Assembly: GCA_030407315.1 (NCBI GenBank)
Contig: JALQPE010000216.1
Span: 124,001-188,000, forward strand
Origin: Asparagopsis taxiformis
Taxonomy: Eukaryota > Rhodophyta > Florideophyceae > Bonnemaisoniales > Bonnemaisoniaceae
Direction: 5' to 3'
DNA: 64,000 nucleotides
The position numbers and the translations under genes were made by a program. Within the stretch, counting starts at the first letter, position 1; every line of letters starts with the position of its first letter. This document shows, piece after piece, positions 39,617-50,007 of the stretch. The notes under the pieces are model-generated. The model ran no database searches. It was not told the origin of the DNA and worked only from the letters and a program-made list of their open reading frames with translations.

Positions 39617-42052
39617 ATGCAATCCGGTCATTTCACGCCCACCGAGCTGGAAAACACCGTGCAACAATGCGTATCCGCCCTCTCCAAAAGCGGCGCATTG
39701 GACCGCATTCGTCGTTCTGTCGAGGAACTGCTCAAACCCTCCGAGCAAGCGCGCCAGGATGCCATCGCTCAAAGCGCTGCCCAATTCCTTCAGCACCGCC
39801 CTTCGACTGTCACCAAACCCGCCGTCGTGTTCGCAGAGACCCAGGCTGCCGTGCTTGGTTCCGAAGTCGCCAATGCCCTCCAGCGTCAGATTGACAATCT
39901 TTCTCAAAAAGGTTCCGCCAAATGGCTGCACGATTTGTTTCATTCCGAAATGGACAAAATTCATCCCGACTCCTCTCCGCACCCCGCTCTCCCCGATGCG
40001 CAGGACGTCAAAATACAACCGCTCGCTCCCTCTCCAACCCACTCTCCCGCCAAGCCGCACCCCACCGCCGACACCACGCCCGCGTTTGCAGCTCCTTGTA
40101 AAAAGCCACCGCCCCAAACCGCCTTGGAGAAGACTAAATCTCAATCCGCACCAGATATAGAAGCTCCCAACACCCATAACGAACCACCGCAACGCACAGC
40201 CAGTCCGCCGCCCCATCCACCTGTCGCCGTCCCGAAGAATGACTTTAGGGTACCCTCCCCTGTTGTGCATTCCAAAGACACCGAATCGGCAGCGACAAAG
40301 CGTTCATTAGCGCAACCTGTTCCCAAGCCTCGCATGGAGTCCGACACCACAAAGCCCGTGCAGCCCAAACCGACAGCGAAACCTGCCACTTGTGATGCCG
40401 ACATCGCCCAAGCTCCCGTTTGTGGCCCCTCACGCCCCGAGCAACCGCCTGCTAAATTCGGTCCGCAAACCCCCGCCAAACGCCCCGCTGGTGATGCCGA
40501 AAAGGAATGTCACCAATCGCCAAAACCACACGTACCGCGCACACCATCCCCGCGTCCTGCAATTCCTAGTACTCCTGAGCAATGCGAGAAAACAAAACGC
40601 CAAACTCGCGATTCCTCAGATTCGACCAGCGTGCGCTCCGTGCAGAATACCAGTCCTGTGCGCTGCACCATTAGCTTGACGCGTACGGCAAAGGCGGGCA
40701 CGTCAAATAAAGGCGCTCAGCAGAAACGACGTCATGTTCCGCAGACTTCTGCTCCAGAGATTGCGCGCGCAACTGGCGGTGAGACTTCAATGACCCGTGG
40801 TGGAGTTGATGAATCTCCGCAACCTCGGCATCGCACAGAGAACGCCACTGATCAACCAGACGTGAAAAAAGAATGTCAGGATGCGGCACCGCGTAGAAAG
40901 GAACCTCTGGCGGACACCGTTCGTAGCCAGAGCTCTGTGAGGAATAGTGACGGCTGTGCGCATGTCTCTGAGAAACATGCTGCAGAAACGAGGGGCGCTG
41001 GTGATGTGGAGGTTACTGCGGATGTCAAGCCTACCCCGCCCAAGAGGGGCAGGAAGAAGAGAAACAAGATCACTAGGGATGAGAAGAGACGTAGAAAGAA
41101 GCTCAAGAAGGAACAAGCAAAGGCCTTGGCTCTAGTCAAGGCAACTGGTGCGAAACCGAGCAAAAAGATTGCGGACGTGGACACTGTTGTTGAGCGGGTC
41201 GAATGTGATGACGTTCTGGACACAAAACGTTCAGAGGAATCTATAGAGAAGTGCCCACGAGAAGTTAACTATAGGCCGGGGATTTTAAAACACTTTGACA
41301 AACGAAAGCTTGTCAAACCAGAGGACTATGCTGCTCAGCAAAAAATCCTCAAGTGTCTTCGACAGCTAATGAAACAGGACTTTGCTGCTCCCTTCTTGCA
41401 ACCTGTCGATCCAGAATGGGAAGGTTGCGAGACCTATCTCGAAGAAATTGAAAACCCAATGGACTTGGGTACCATATCAGAGAGATTGGAATCCTCCAGC
41501 CCAGAATCTGGTGTCTACAAAAGTGTCGCTGCAGTCATGCGTGATATCAATCTGGTGTGGTCAAATTGCAAGCAATACAATGGGGAGCTGGACCCCGTCT
41601 CCTGCGCTGCAACACAATGTGTATCGTATCTTGATATCATGTTGGAGGGTACGGAAGCGAAACAAGATGAATCAAAGAGGGTTCGACGGCGAAATTCCAA
41701 TAGAACAGTTCTTCCTAAGAGGAAAATTGAGCCGGATTTGCAGGCCGATTCCAAGAAACGGAAACGCGCCAAAGCACATGCTGTGCCGGGCTCTAAGGAA
41801 CCCATACGACCTGTTGATAACGTAAATGACGGTCGGCTATTAGGAAAGAGACTCCTTATCTTTGCAGCAGTGAACCGACAAGTGAAGGACTGGCACAAAA
41901 CCAAAGCTTTTGCCTTTGATGCCGCTAGTTCTAGCTACACCGTAGAGTTCACTGATTTGAACTTTACAGACTCTCAAGCTACTTTTGGACGGGATGAGGT
42001 CGGGGGGAAAGAACCGAAGTATGCCATTTTCAAGGTGATTGGGAATATGTAA
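39617..42052 (+). CDS. Bromodomain protein with disordered Pro/Lys-rich middle
   Basis: 811 aa, single exon, ATG in good context (CACCATGCAA). Residues 1-~125 form a helical N-terminal domain. Residues ~130-560 are low complexity, rich in Pro, Thr, Lys and Ala, with a strong nuclear signal cluster (KRGRKKRNKITRDEKRRRKK). A single bromodomain lies at ~570-675: ILKCLRQLMKQDFAAPFL, NPMDLGTISERLE, YKSVAAVMRDINLVWSNCKQYN, with the acetyl-lysine Asn in the last. The C-terminal ~65 residues (LLIFAAVNRQVKDWHKTKAF) may be a small Tudor-like or unknown module. Role: reader of acetylated histones; the complex is unknown. Confidence 0.88.
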   Translation: MQSGHFTPTELENTVQQCVSALSKSGALDRIRRSVEELLKPSEQARQDAIAQSAAQFLQHRPSTVTKPAVVFAETQAAVLGSEVANALQRQIDNLSQKGSAKWLHDLFHSEMDKIHPDSSPHPALPDAQDVKIQPLAPSPTHSPAKPHPTADTTPAFAAPCKKPPPQTALEKTKSQSAPDIEAPNTHNEPPQRTASPPPHPPVAVPKNDFRVPSPVVHSKDTESAATKRSLAQPVPKPRMESDTTKPVQPKPTAKPATCDADIAQAPVCGPSRPEQPPAKFGPQTPAKRPAGDAEKECHQSPKPHVPRTPSPRPAIPSTPEQCEKTKRQTRDSSDSTSVRSVQNTSPVRCTISLTRTAKAGTSNKGAQQKRRHVPQTSAPEIARATGGETSMTRGGVDESPQPRHRTENATDQPDVKKECQDAAPRRKEPLADTVRSQSSVRNSDGCAHVSEKHAAETRGAGDVEVTADVKPTPPKRGRKKRNKITRDEKRRRKKLKKEQAKALALVKATGAKPSKKIADVDTVVERVECDDVLDTKRSEESIEKCPREVNYRPGILKHFDKRKLVKPEDYAAQQKILKCLRQLMKQDFAAPFLQPVDPEWEGCETYLEEIENPMDLGTISERLESSSPESGVYKSVAAVMRDINLVWSNCKQYNGELDPVSCAATQCVSYLDIMLEGTEAKQDESKRVRRRNSNRTVLPKRKIEPDLQADSKKRKRAKAHAVPGSKEPIRPVDNVNDGRLLGKRLLIFAAVNRQVKDWHKTKAFAFDAASSSYTVEFTDLNFTDSQATFGRDEVGGKEPKYAIFKVIGNM

Positions 42053-42143
42053 TTTAGATACTTATGTACTATACATTGTAAACTGATGTACAACAACTAA
42101 CTTGCGAGCGGCTGTTTCTGTCTGTAACATTGTAGTTAATTGT

Positions 42144-43574
42144 TTATTGTTTTGTTTCCGGAACTTCGTCGAGTTCCGCAAATTGACTTCTCGACAAATA
42201 CAGAGAACTAAGTTTCATGGGTATGGCAATTCGATTCCTCTCTTTGTTTAGCTTTCCTGGTGGTAATGACATTCGGTAACCAGCATAACTGAGTCCGGTA
42301 CAGAAAGCATCCCATCCAGCAGAATGGGCCTGGCCCTCATCTGATTGCGGTGAGGCTTTGGGAATCTCCTGTGAATCTGCCACGCAATTGTTTAGACCTT
42401 CAGCTAAAGCCTGAGGTGTCATGATTTGTTGCATCTTCCTCCTCTTCTTCTTCGACAGCTTATTGAAATCCTGCTTTGACGCATCCCGGAGTTTCTTCCA
42501 AACCTTCACCTGGGCCGTGTACCTTTTCTGCGCCTCTCTCTTGTCCTTTGCAGATTTGCCTTCCTTCTCTTCCTGAACAATGAGAAAAGGATCATGGGCA
42601 AATTCACAATGAGGGCCACGATGACAAAATCCCTTGAAAGCAAACAACGCACACAATTCCTCACCTATGCGAACACTCGTCGGCAATTCAACAGGATTTA
42701 GCACCGAGTCATCAGGGATACCAGAGCTGTTTTGAACGCCCACCTGGCCACCCATGACAGCCTTCGCAAACAGATACCCCAGAAAGGAAGAATTTTCCTG
42801 AGCAGCGCTCGCTAGCACCTTGGTATCACAGTAACCTGCGGGTATGCAATCTAGAAGATTGGAGATAAATTTGCTCAGAGTGGGAGGCAAAGGGCCTTGG
42901 AATGCTGCATATAGGAAAACAAGGTCGAATAGCCCGTTGTGGACAATTAGAGGCACACCATGTCTACCAATTCGCCATAATAAACCTCTTGGCCATTTGC
43001 CCCAATGAAATGGCCCCTGGAACTTAGCTTCCTCTTCATTGATAACCTCTGTGCTTGCTCTTGAATACGGAATTCCCTTCCTGAACATTTCGTTGAAGTC
43101 GAAAGAATGCTCGACGAGAAATTCGCCAGCGTTGGAACTCATCTGGAACTCATCCTTACATTTCATAAGCAAGTCAAATGTGGATACTTCGTAATTCATC
43201 TTACTGTTCTCAGGAGGTTTTTCTGCTGAAGTACTAGTGGGAAGAACAGGTTTTCTGCTAGGCTCAACAGCTTCATTTTGGTTCTGAACTGTCATTTGTG
43301 TGTCAACAGTTCGGACCGGGTTGAAAATTGAAATGCCAACTGAAAATATAGCTCTCGTGTCTGCAAGACGGCGAAGCGCTGCGTATCTAACCTCCAGATT
43401 GTCATCCTTAACGTCTCTTTCGTTGCCTAATCCAGAAAACTCAGCATCAATTGCAACAAAACCGTCGGGTGAAAGTTGCTTCAACTTTTCACCGAGAGAA
43501 CTAAATGCGGCCTCTTTTCCTTTCGCAGTTACCTTGGCAATGCGGATGCCCTTGACATCTTCACGACTTCCCAT
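42144..43574 (-). CDS. TOE1: TOE1-like CAF1-family 3' exonuclease with CCCH zinc finger
   Basis: 476 aa. DEDD exonuclease residues are visible: Asp43 and Glu45 in FVAIDAEFSGLG, Asp217 in IVHNGLFDLVFLY and Asp250 in GYCDTKVLA, with an insertion of ~95 residues between the first and second blocks as in the PARN/TOE1 branch. A C-x8-C-x5-C-x3-H zinc finger at 308-327 (CALFAFKGFCHRGPHCEFAH) and a basic nuclear signal (KKKRRKMQQ) follow. Exonuclease, then CCCH finger, then NLS is the TOE1 order. TOE1 trims adenylated 3' tails of snRNAs in Cajal bodies. The splicing context of this genome (few introns) does not change that need. Confidence 0.92.
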   Translation of the reverse strand: MGSREDVKGIRIAKVTAKGKEAAFSSLGEKLKQLSPDGFVAIDAEFSGLGNERDVKDDNLEVRYAALRRLADTRAIFSVGISIFNPVRTVDTQMTVQNQNEAVEPSRKPVLPTSTSAEKPPENSKMNYEVSTFDLLMKCKDEFQMSSNAGEFLVEHSFDFNEMFRKGIPYSRASTEVINEEEAKFQGPFHWGKWPRGLLWRIGRHGVPLIVHNGLFDLVFLYAAFQGPLPPTLSKFISNLLDCIPAGYCDTKVLASAAQENSSFLGYLFAKAVMGGQVGVQNSSGIPDDSVLNPVELPTSVRIGEELCALFAFKGFCHRGPHCEFAHDPFLIVQEEKEGKSAKDKREAQKRYTAQVKVWKKLRDASKQDFNKLSKKKRRKMQQIMTPQALAEGLNNCVADSQEIPKASPQSDEGQAHSAGWDAFCTGLSYAGYRMSLPPGKLNKERNRIAIPMKLSSLYLSRSQFAELDEVPETKQ

Positions 43575-43845
43575 CTAACGCAGCCTACTTCAATGTACGC
43601 AGCACGCATTCCCACTCAAACAGGTATGGTCGTCGCCGTGATCCGCTCGAACAAAGACAAACTCACATCCAGTCACAGTGTGAACATGCCGTGCTATTCA
43701 GAAAAAATTGATTTTAGTTCATGCTTACAGTTAGGAGTCACGATGGAGGCGGAAGAAGTGACTCATTCCCACACTGCCAACATCATCACCACAAAGAGAA
43801 CTGCAATCTCCTGACAATTCGATCCGTCGACCAACTAATTTAGTT

Positions 43846-44112
43846 ATGAACTTCGTCGCTAGTCTACAGGCCGCCAGGCCATCCTCCGTGCTACTATTCG
43901 CATGTACAGCCGCAATAACGTTTCGTGCCGTCCTTATCCCGAATCAACGCACTCGAGATATCAGCGAGATCGCCCCGACGAGAAGAGAGGCAGAAGAATG
44001 TGATTGTGCGGACCTCTGGAAGTGTATGCAAAATCCCAACCTCGACTGTTCATCTCAGCAGGGCGCACTTGCTGATTGTCTCGAAGCACAAAAGAGAATG
44101 CTCTCAAATTAA
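43846..44112 (+). CDS. Small Cys-rich protein with N-terminal hydrophobic segment
   Basis: 88 aa. Residues ~14-32 are hydrophobic (VLLFACTAAITFRAVLI). The C-terminal part has five Cys in the order CxC-x5-C-x7-C-x9-C (CDCADLWKCMQNPNLDC...C). This resembles disulfide-bonded helical-hairpin proteins of the mitochondrial intermembrane space (CHCH-like), but the spacing is not the canonical twin CX9C. Unrecognised otherwise. The stop overlaps the convergent D-amino-acid oxidase gene by 4 bp. Confidence 0.6.
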   Translation: MNFVASLQAARPSSVLLFACTAAITFRAVLIPNQRTRDISEIAPTRREAEECDCADLWKCMQNPNLDCSSQQGALADCLEAQKRMLSN

Positions 44113-45245
44113 TCCAATGCCTCTACAATTCCCACAACTTCCTCTGCACATCCCCAACCAAGTGTTACCCCGCTGCCTCCATGGCCATAATTGTCAATTC
44201 TGGTAATACACAGCTCTCCTTCCTGTCGCTGATCCCCGAACTCCACCTTAATACTTCCATCTTTCGAATAAGGACGCAAACCAACCCACCTTTCTATCTC
44301 GACACAATCTCCAATGCCTGGAATGAGTTGATTACAGCGATCTTTCAACAACTGCACTTCCTCGTCACTTGTGTGCTCTCTCCAGTCGCCCACTAGCAAC
44401 GTTCCTCCAAGAGTGTATTGATCTCTCCCTCGCGGGATAGCATATGCGAGAAGTCCATCTTGTGACAAAATCCCATCGTCCTTGTCTTCTGTGATGACGT
44501 AATCCAGCTCTGAGGGTTTCTTCACACGCACGGTAACACCGCGCCCCGGAATGGTCTCTTCCCCTGTCAAAAATCGCGCCCCAAGTCCACAGCAATTAAC
44601 AATGATAACATTGGTTTGATTCTTGTACTGCTTGGCTGCGTAGGCACAAACTCGAGCATAATTCCATGTGCTGCTCTCCCCAGACAAACAATGCGATGCA
44701 GTTAATTCAACGGATATACCTAATTCCTTTAACCTCTTCTCAAGGAACTTGATGTATTGGTCCATATGCACGATGGGAGTACAGAACCTAAACGCACAAG
44801 CATATTGCTTCGGGACGCGCGGATCGTCTGAATTCGTCACTATTTCCATGTTTGACATCTCCGCATACCAAGGCAATGTTGTCGTCTTACTCGCTTTCAG
44901 TAGAAATGTATCCTTCATCGCAACCCCAATGTTTAAGTCCGCCTGACTTTGATATATTTTAAATGTTTGGCGTCCCCACTTTTCGATATGTTCCCCGCCG
45001 GCAGCAAACGGCATCCATAATCCACCCGCACCGACACTGCAATATGAGCCCGGCGTTGTTGAGCAAAGAAGCGAGCTGTCTCGATCAAGAATAGTCGAGG
45101 GTGTCTCCTGTGCCAAGATGCTTACATCATGGCCGTGCTCTTTCAGGCGAATGGCAGACATCATTCCAACAACTCCAGCACCGACAACAAGTACGGTCTT
45201 CTTGTCTCGGGCAGCCGAAACAGCATCATTATTGGGGGGCGACAT
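44109..45245 (-). CDS. DAO: D-amino-acid oxidase family flavoenzyme
   Basis: 378 aa. FAD-binding GAGVVGMMSAIRL at the N-terminus; SVGAGGLWMPF; NCCGLGARFL; GRGVTVRV; RPYSKDGSIKVE, containing the Arg that binds the substrate carboxylate; and NYGHGGSGVTLGWGCA near the C-terminus. Length and motif order match D-amino-acid or D-aspartate oxidases. The C-terminus (VEALD) lacks a peroxisomal SKL-type signal, so location is unclear. It oxidises D-amino acids to keto acids, ammonia and hydrogen peroxide. Confidence 0.92.
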   Translation of the reverse strand: MSPPNNDAVSAARDKKTVLVVGAGVVGMMSAIRLKEHGHDVSILAQETPSTILDRDSSLLCSTTPGSYCSVGAGGLWMPFAAGGEHIEKWGRQTFKIYQSQADLNIGVAMKDTFLLKASKTTTLPWYAEMSNMEIVTNSDDPRVPKQYACAFRFCTPIVHMDQYIKFLEKRLKELGISVELTASHCLSGESSTWNYARVCAYAAKQYKNQTNVIIVNCCGLGARFLTGEETIPGRGVTVRVKKPSELDYVITEDKDDGILSQDGLLAYAIPRGRDQYTLGGTLLVGDWREHTSDEEVQLLKDRCNQLIPGIGDCVEIERWVGLRPYSKDGSIKVEFGDQRQEGELCITRIDNYGHGGSGVTLGWGCAEEVVGIVEALD

Positions 45246-45800
45246 ATTTCACAATCGTCAACGCAAAGCTCGGGTATTTAAGAAAGTTTGACCGGTAGTT
45301 AATGCGTCACAGTTAACGTTACCCTGTTGTGGATGTAGAGCAATGGCACTTGGTTTATGCTATGGAAGTCATAGCTTCCCACTGCTTCCCGTGAGCCATA
45401 CAGATGTCGAGATTCAAAACCGAGCACCCATACATCAAATCAGACAGTATCACGAGTAAGACTAAAACAGCAGACAATTTGATTGGTGAAGTTTTTCTAC
45501 CGTGTTCCATCCCCAACAGTTCGTTCATGAAGCTTTTCGATTTTGGAGTCAGGTGGTACCGAGCCATCGCTTCTTTTTCCAGAAACATTTCTTAGTTTTA
45601 CCCACGAAGATAGCAGAAAAGCGATGCAAGGTAAATGTTCCAGATGAATAATCACCACCAGTAATGTCACGCAGTTGGATAAGGACATTCATAACGTTAT
45701 TGATCGGGTTCAAGTGGTGGGTGCTTGAAGTGTAACACAGTGAATACGGCTTGTTGATAAACACCAAGATTATTGCCGTGTCAACTAGTATTCAAATCAT
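45246..45800. other. Divergent intergenic stretch
   Basis: 555 bp between the starts of the DAO and kinase genes. AT-rich, nothing recognised beyond presumed promoters. Confidence 0.5.
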
Positions 45801-47695
45801 ATGTCGACACGTTACGCCACGCAGCATCTTTTCTTCCTAACAGTAGCAATGTAAGTACATAAGCCGATGATGGCTTCCACCAGATAGTCGACATAGTACA
45901 ACGACATAAATTACGAATTATTGAACTGTTCAATCGCACCTGTTCCCAACGGACGCCATAGAATGCGTACGCCTTGTTACTGTCGATCTTTTTCAATGCC
46001 AAGACTCCTGAAAGAATCTTAATAACTTGGATACAGTCATCTGTACCCGCCAGCAAATTGCACCTCTCTGGCAATGTATTGCGGTTTGTTCGCGTACCAC
46101 TTTTTGCTGGAGAACGTGTACTTTTCCGATTCTATCCCACAGGGGATGGCAGGCCAACAAGAATGAAAGGCTGGTTGGCCTCTCACGAAGGAATCTGTGC
46201 ACTCCACACAGAGCGCTTCTTCTTCCGCTTACAATGGGGATTTATGACGCAACACCTTACCGAGTCTTCTGCTGCGGTATCCAGGTATTGCATTCACAAC
46301 TCACGCATAACATTGGCGAAAAACGGTCTCAAGCTGTACTTAGTACTTGGCCCATTGGGCAAAGCATACGTGAAACGAATGTTAGGCAAGTCCGTCCGAC
46401 GTCTCACTCTAGAGGCAGATGACAGCGAAAGTTTTCATCAGTGGGTCAATTGCCTCTTCAGAGCTCGTGACCGACCAATAGAGCAGTGGTATTCCTTCAG
46501 AGCACATATAGGACTTGGTTCTGATGGTGAAGTGCTCCTCGGTGTCAGCAGATTCAACAGTTCAAGAATGGTCGCAATAAAACGCATTTCTCTGATGCCC
46601 GGAGCTAGCGAAAATGTTGTTGGCATGAGGCTCGTTCGCATTCTAAAGGAAATACAGTTACAACACAAGGCTGCTGTTAGGACAAAATACGTTGCTGCCA
46701 TAATTGACGTATTCTATGACAACGACTTTTGTTACATTGTCCTAGAACATGCGAATCATGGATCACTCAGCGATCTACTTGAGGCGCAACAAGGCTCATT
46801 ACCAGAAACAATGGTTAGAAGTATCGCTATACAACTCGGAAGATGTCTTCTTGCTTTGCACCAGTGCCACATTGTGCATAGAGACATCAAGTGCGATAAT
46901 GTCCTACTTTCTCAAATAGACTCTTCACCGCTCAATGTGCGCCTTGCAGATTTTGGATTTGCAACTGTGTGGCGACCAGATAGTGGATATTCCATATCTG
47001 ACTTCTGCACATGCTTTCTTGGCACAGAGACGTATCTTGCACCGGAAATAATTTTAGGAGAGAGATATGGCGCTCCTGCAGATATCTTCTCACTTGGAGT
47101 CCTGTGCTACGTTTGTCTCGTAGGTGAATTCCCTTTTGAAGGCGAAGATACAGAAGACGTGTTCAAGAAGATAGTTGCAGATGAGTTGGAAAAATTAAGC
47201 CTGAACCCATCAATATCTGCAAACGCAAAAAGCTTTTGTAAAGCTTTGCTCAACAAAGACCCCAGGAAAAGGTTAACAGCTGCTGCTCTCCTACAACACC
47301 GATGGCTCTGGGATGGTCACATTGTGACTCATGTACAACGTCGGCGGCCTTCAGGGAACGAGTCGTACCGGGTCGTGCTACGTCGAGTCTTCCATGTTAT
47401 CTCTGCCGTTCGAGCCATGCAAGCCTTTGCTGGAATCTCAAGACAGGAACAAGTCCAATGTGTAGGACGTACTGACAGTATAAGCCTTGACGCACAAGAA
47501 CTATTAGAAACCGTGACAGAGATGGTGGAGGAGAATGAGAGGGAAAGCGATTCAATTGAAAGCAGTGATGAGTTTGGGATAGACATGCCAAATCTACTAG
47601 ATGACTTTGAGGATAGTTTACATCCAAGTCTACTCTCGAAGCAGTTAACTCCTGTTTGGCGGTATAATCCAATGCACGGAGAATCTGAGTTTTAG
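45801..47695 (+). CDS. Ser/Thr protein kinase with N-terminal PH-like region, two exons
   Basis: Model 45801..45850 joined to 46054..47695, 563 aa. The 203-nt intron starts GTAAGT, has TAATAAC at 46020-46026 and ends GCCAG. Without it the long frame has no ATG before residue ~64 and runs into a stop. The N-terminal ~140 residues look PH-like (GWLASHEGICALHTERFFFRL ... SFHQWVNCLFRARD). The kinase domain spans ~145-420: GLGSDGEVLLG, MVAIKRISL, IVHRDIKCDNVLL, LADFGFATV, TETYLAPEIILG, ADIFSLGVLCYVCL. The C-terminal ~100 residues are acidic. The kinase resembles the CAMK/AGC group; the pathway is unknown. Exon 1 encodes only 16 residues and is the least certain part. Confidence 0.82.
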
Positions 47696-47984
47696 TGCTG
47701 AGATATCAAGTATCATAGTGATATGTGCCGGTGGAGATCAGAGAGTATTATATCGAACGTGTTGGTTTGTGTTGCCTGTTTTTGAACAAAAGAATGGCAG
47801 AAGGTGCCAACGTATTCTCAGAAAGGTTAGCAGGCACAAGCGACAGATTGATGAACTTTTAAATTTGAATCGAGAAATTAGCGTAGCGTACTTATGTCAT
47901 CAAATAGGAAACGAATTTTCCCAGCACGACTTGATGATAAGCCGTCTAGAATACCAGCCAAATCTCCAGTGCTGATAGCAAGAT

Positions 47985-49434
47985 ATGCCGGAGGATGGTG
48001 CCGTTCAGAACCCTCCACTTGACGACGAAACAAATGCTTCCCTAGAGCGTGTCCGTGCTGTTGGAAGAACCTTTGCAGATGGCGTGGAAGCGTTTCGTGA
48101 AAGCATCAAGGCAGTTCATCTTGAGGATGGGGGCATTCAAGCTGCAGTAAAACAAGGGGATCCACATCATAACGAAGGAAACCCGTCAAACGCTATCACT
48201 AGAGACAACATCGCTCATCAGAAAGATTTAGATCGTATGAAATCCCTTCTGGAAGCATCTGAGTCTCGGGTTGAGGCGTTGCAAGCAGAAAACAAGCGAC
48301 TGCAGGCAGAGAGTTCGTCACACGCAGCAAGTGCAGACCGGGCCACGCGTCTGCTCAACACGATTCGCGTTGAATACGATCGTCTTCGAGCGGAAACTAA
48401 TGTGGAAGCTGAACAGGGATCTGCAGCTCTAGCGGAAAGTGTACGGCTGCGTTCTGAAATTGTGGAAGTTGAACGAGAGCTACAGCGAGTTAGTGCTCGA
48501 GCGGAGCAGTACAGCCGGAAGCATGCGGAAGAGAAGAAAAAGAGTTCTGCATTAGAGCGCGTGTGCATGGGGTTGCGTAGAAGAGTTGCAATTGCAGAGG
48601 AGAAAGCACAGGATGAGAAACGAGTTCAGGAGGCAATTTTGGCAAGAGAGCTAGCGGAATCACAGCTGGCGGAGGCGAAAGCAGAAGTAGAGAGGTGGCG
48701 GGTTCGAAGCGCCGCAACAGAAGTGACCAGGGAGCGCGCGGAAGCTGCAGAGAGCTCTGAAAGAGTTCAAAGGGAAAGGATTACGATATTGGAAGCGGAG
48801 ATTGAATCACGGGAGGTGTTGCTACGCCAGGGTTTGGCAGAAAGAAAGAAACTGAAGGAATACATGATAAAATATGAAAATGAGCTAGAAGTGAAGGAAG
48901 TCAAACTCTCGAAACTGAGAAACTGGATCAAAGAAAGGGCACATCGAAATGAACGGGCTAATACGCGAAGGCGCCATCTGGACGATGTTGATGACACGGT
49001 TGAATCTGGTGAAGAAACCGAACTGGGCACTGTTCCTTCAGAAACATTGGAGAAGAGTCTTTTGGAAGACAATGAGATTTCGGTAAGATATCACGTCAAC
49101 AAAATGTCCGCCTCCCCATCACTTCTGTTGCCAGATACTAACTCCTCAAGTGGATATTTCCTTCAAACTTGTTTTCTTGAAGACTCATGATTGGGATCAT
49201 GAACTTTTAAAGGACAACGAAACAACAGAAGATGCAGGTGAAGATTCCATTTATGTAGAGGCATCACCTATTCTGCGTGAAGTTGAAGAGGCTAATGCAC
49301 AACTGCAAGCTGCGCTTCAGGACCCCGAGGATGTACATGATGACCCCGGAGATGTAGACCTTTTAGAACGTGTCCGTCGATTGGAAGCCTCTTTCGATGC
49401 ACTGGCTCACAATCGTGGGACATCACCTCTCTAG
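47985..49434 (+). CDS. Long coiled-coil protein, two exons
   Basis: Model 47985..49082 joined to 49183..49434, 449 aa. The 100-nt intron starts GTAAGA, carries a perfect TACTAAC at 49136-49142 and ends GAAG; joining keeps phase and continues the acidic C-terminal sequence. Residues ~75-320 are almost uninterrupted heptad coiled coil, rich in Glu, Ala, Arg and Leu (AEKKKSSALERVC, VRSAATEVTRERAEAAESS). The last ~110 residues are acidic. It has no recognised domain; it could be a cytoskeletal, Golgi or scaffold protein. It follows the kinase by 290 bp in the same direction. A stop lies three codons before the ATG. Confidence 0.8.
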
Positions 49435-50007
49435 ATGGGAAATTGAATTGATTAGTATAGTGCGTGCAAATAGACACTACTTGAATTATGAGCAAAATGA
49501 AACAGTTATATGAGCAGAACAGCACGCAAAGTAGAACACAACGTAGAAGATAGAATTTACACTTGGGTGTTGGGCATATTGAACAACGATTATGTTTACC
49601 TTCTGGCTTCTCAGAAAGACAATCAGAATAGCTGATGGCTGCACAAGGCATCAATTGTACTTCCAACTGAACCTTATGAATCTTAGAAGTATAATTGAGC
49701 CTGGGCTGCACTACCTTCGATCGTATTTATCCGACGTAGCAGTCGCGTGATCGCGCTGGACATAACTGCTTTGCACTCACATAGTCGCCCGCATTGAGGA
49801 CTTGGGCATTGGATTTGTCATTTTTCCAGGATCAATTGCGCGTTTCGAAGGGTACCTACTAAAATTGAAAACTCAAATTTTGCACCAACACGTGCCCGCG
49901 TGATCCAACGTCGACATCCCAACCTATAAAGCACTTATCACCATCTGGTCTTGACCTTTTGCGTAACGTTCCGACTTCACAGCTTAAACACTGACTTTCT
50001 TACCACT
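49435..50007. other. Intergenic stretch
   Basis: 573 bp between two genes on the same strand; AT-rich, presumed promoter of the nucleoporin-like gene; no RNA gene seen. Confidence 0.5.

Noticed and set aside
47794..47980. Possible extra 5' exon for the coiled-coil gene (MAEGANVFSER...)
   Set aside because: The only plausible splice (GTTAGC to AATAG) puts the downstream exon in a frame that reaches a stop; no good branch site.
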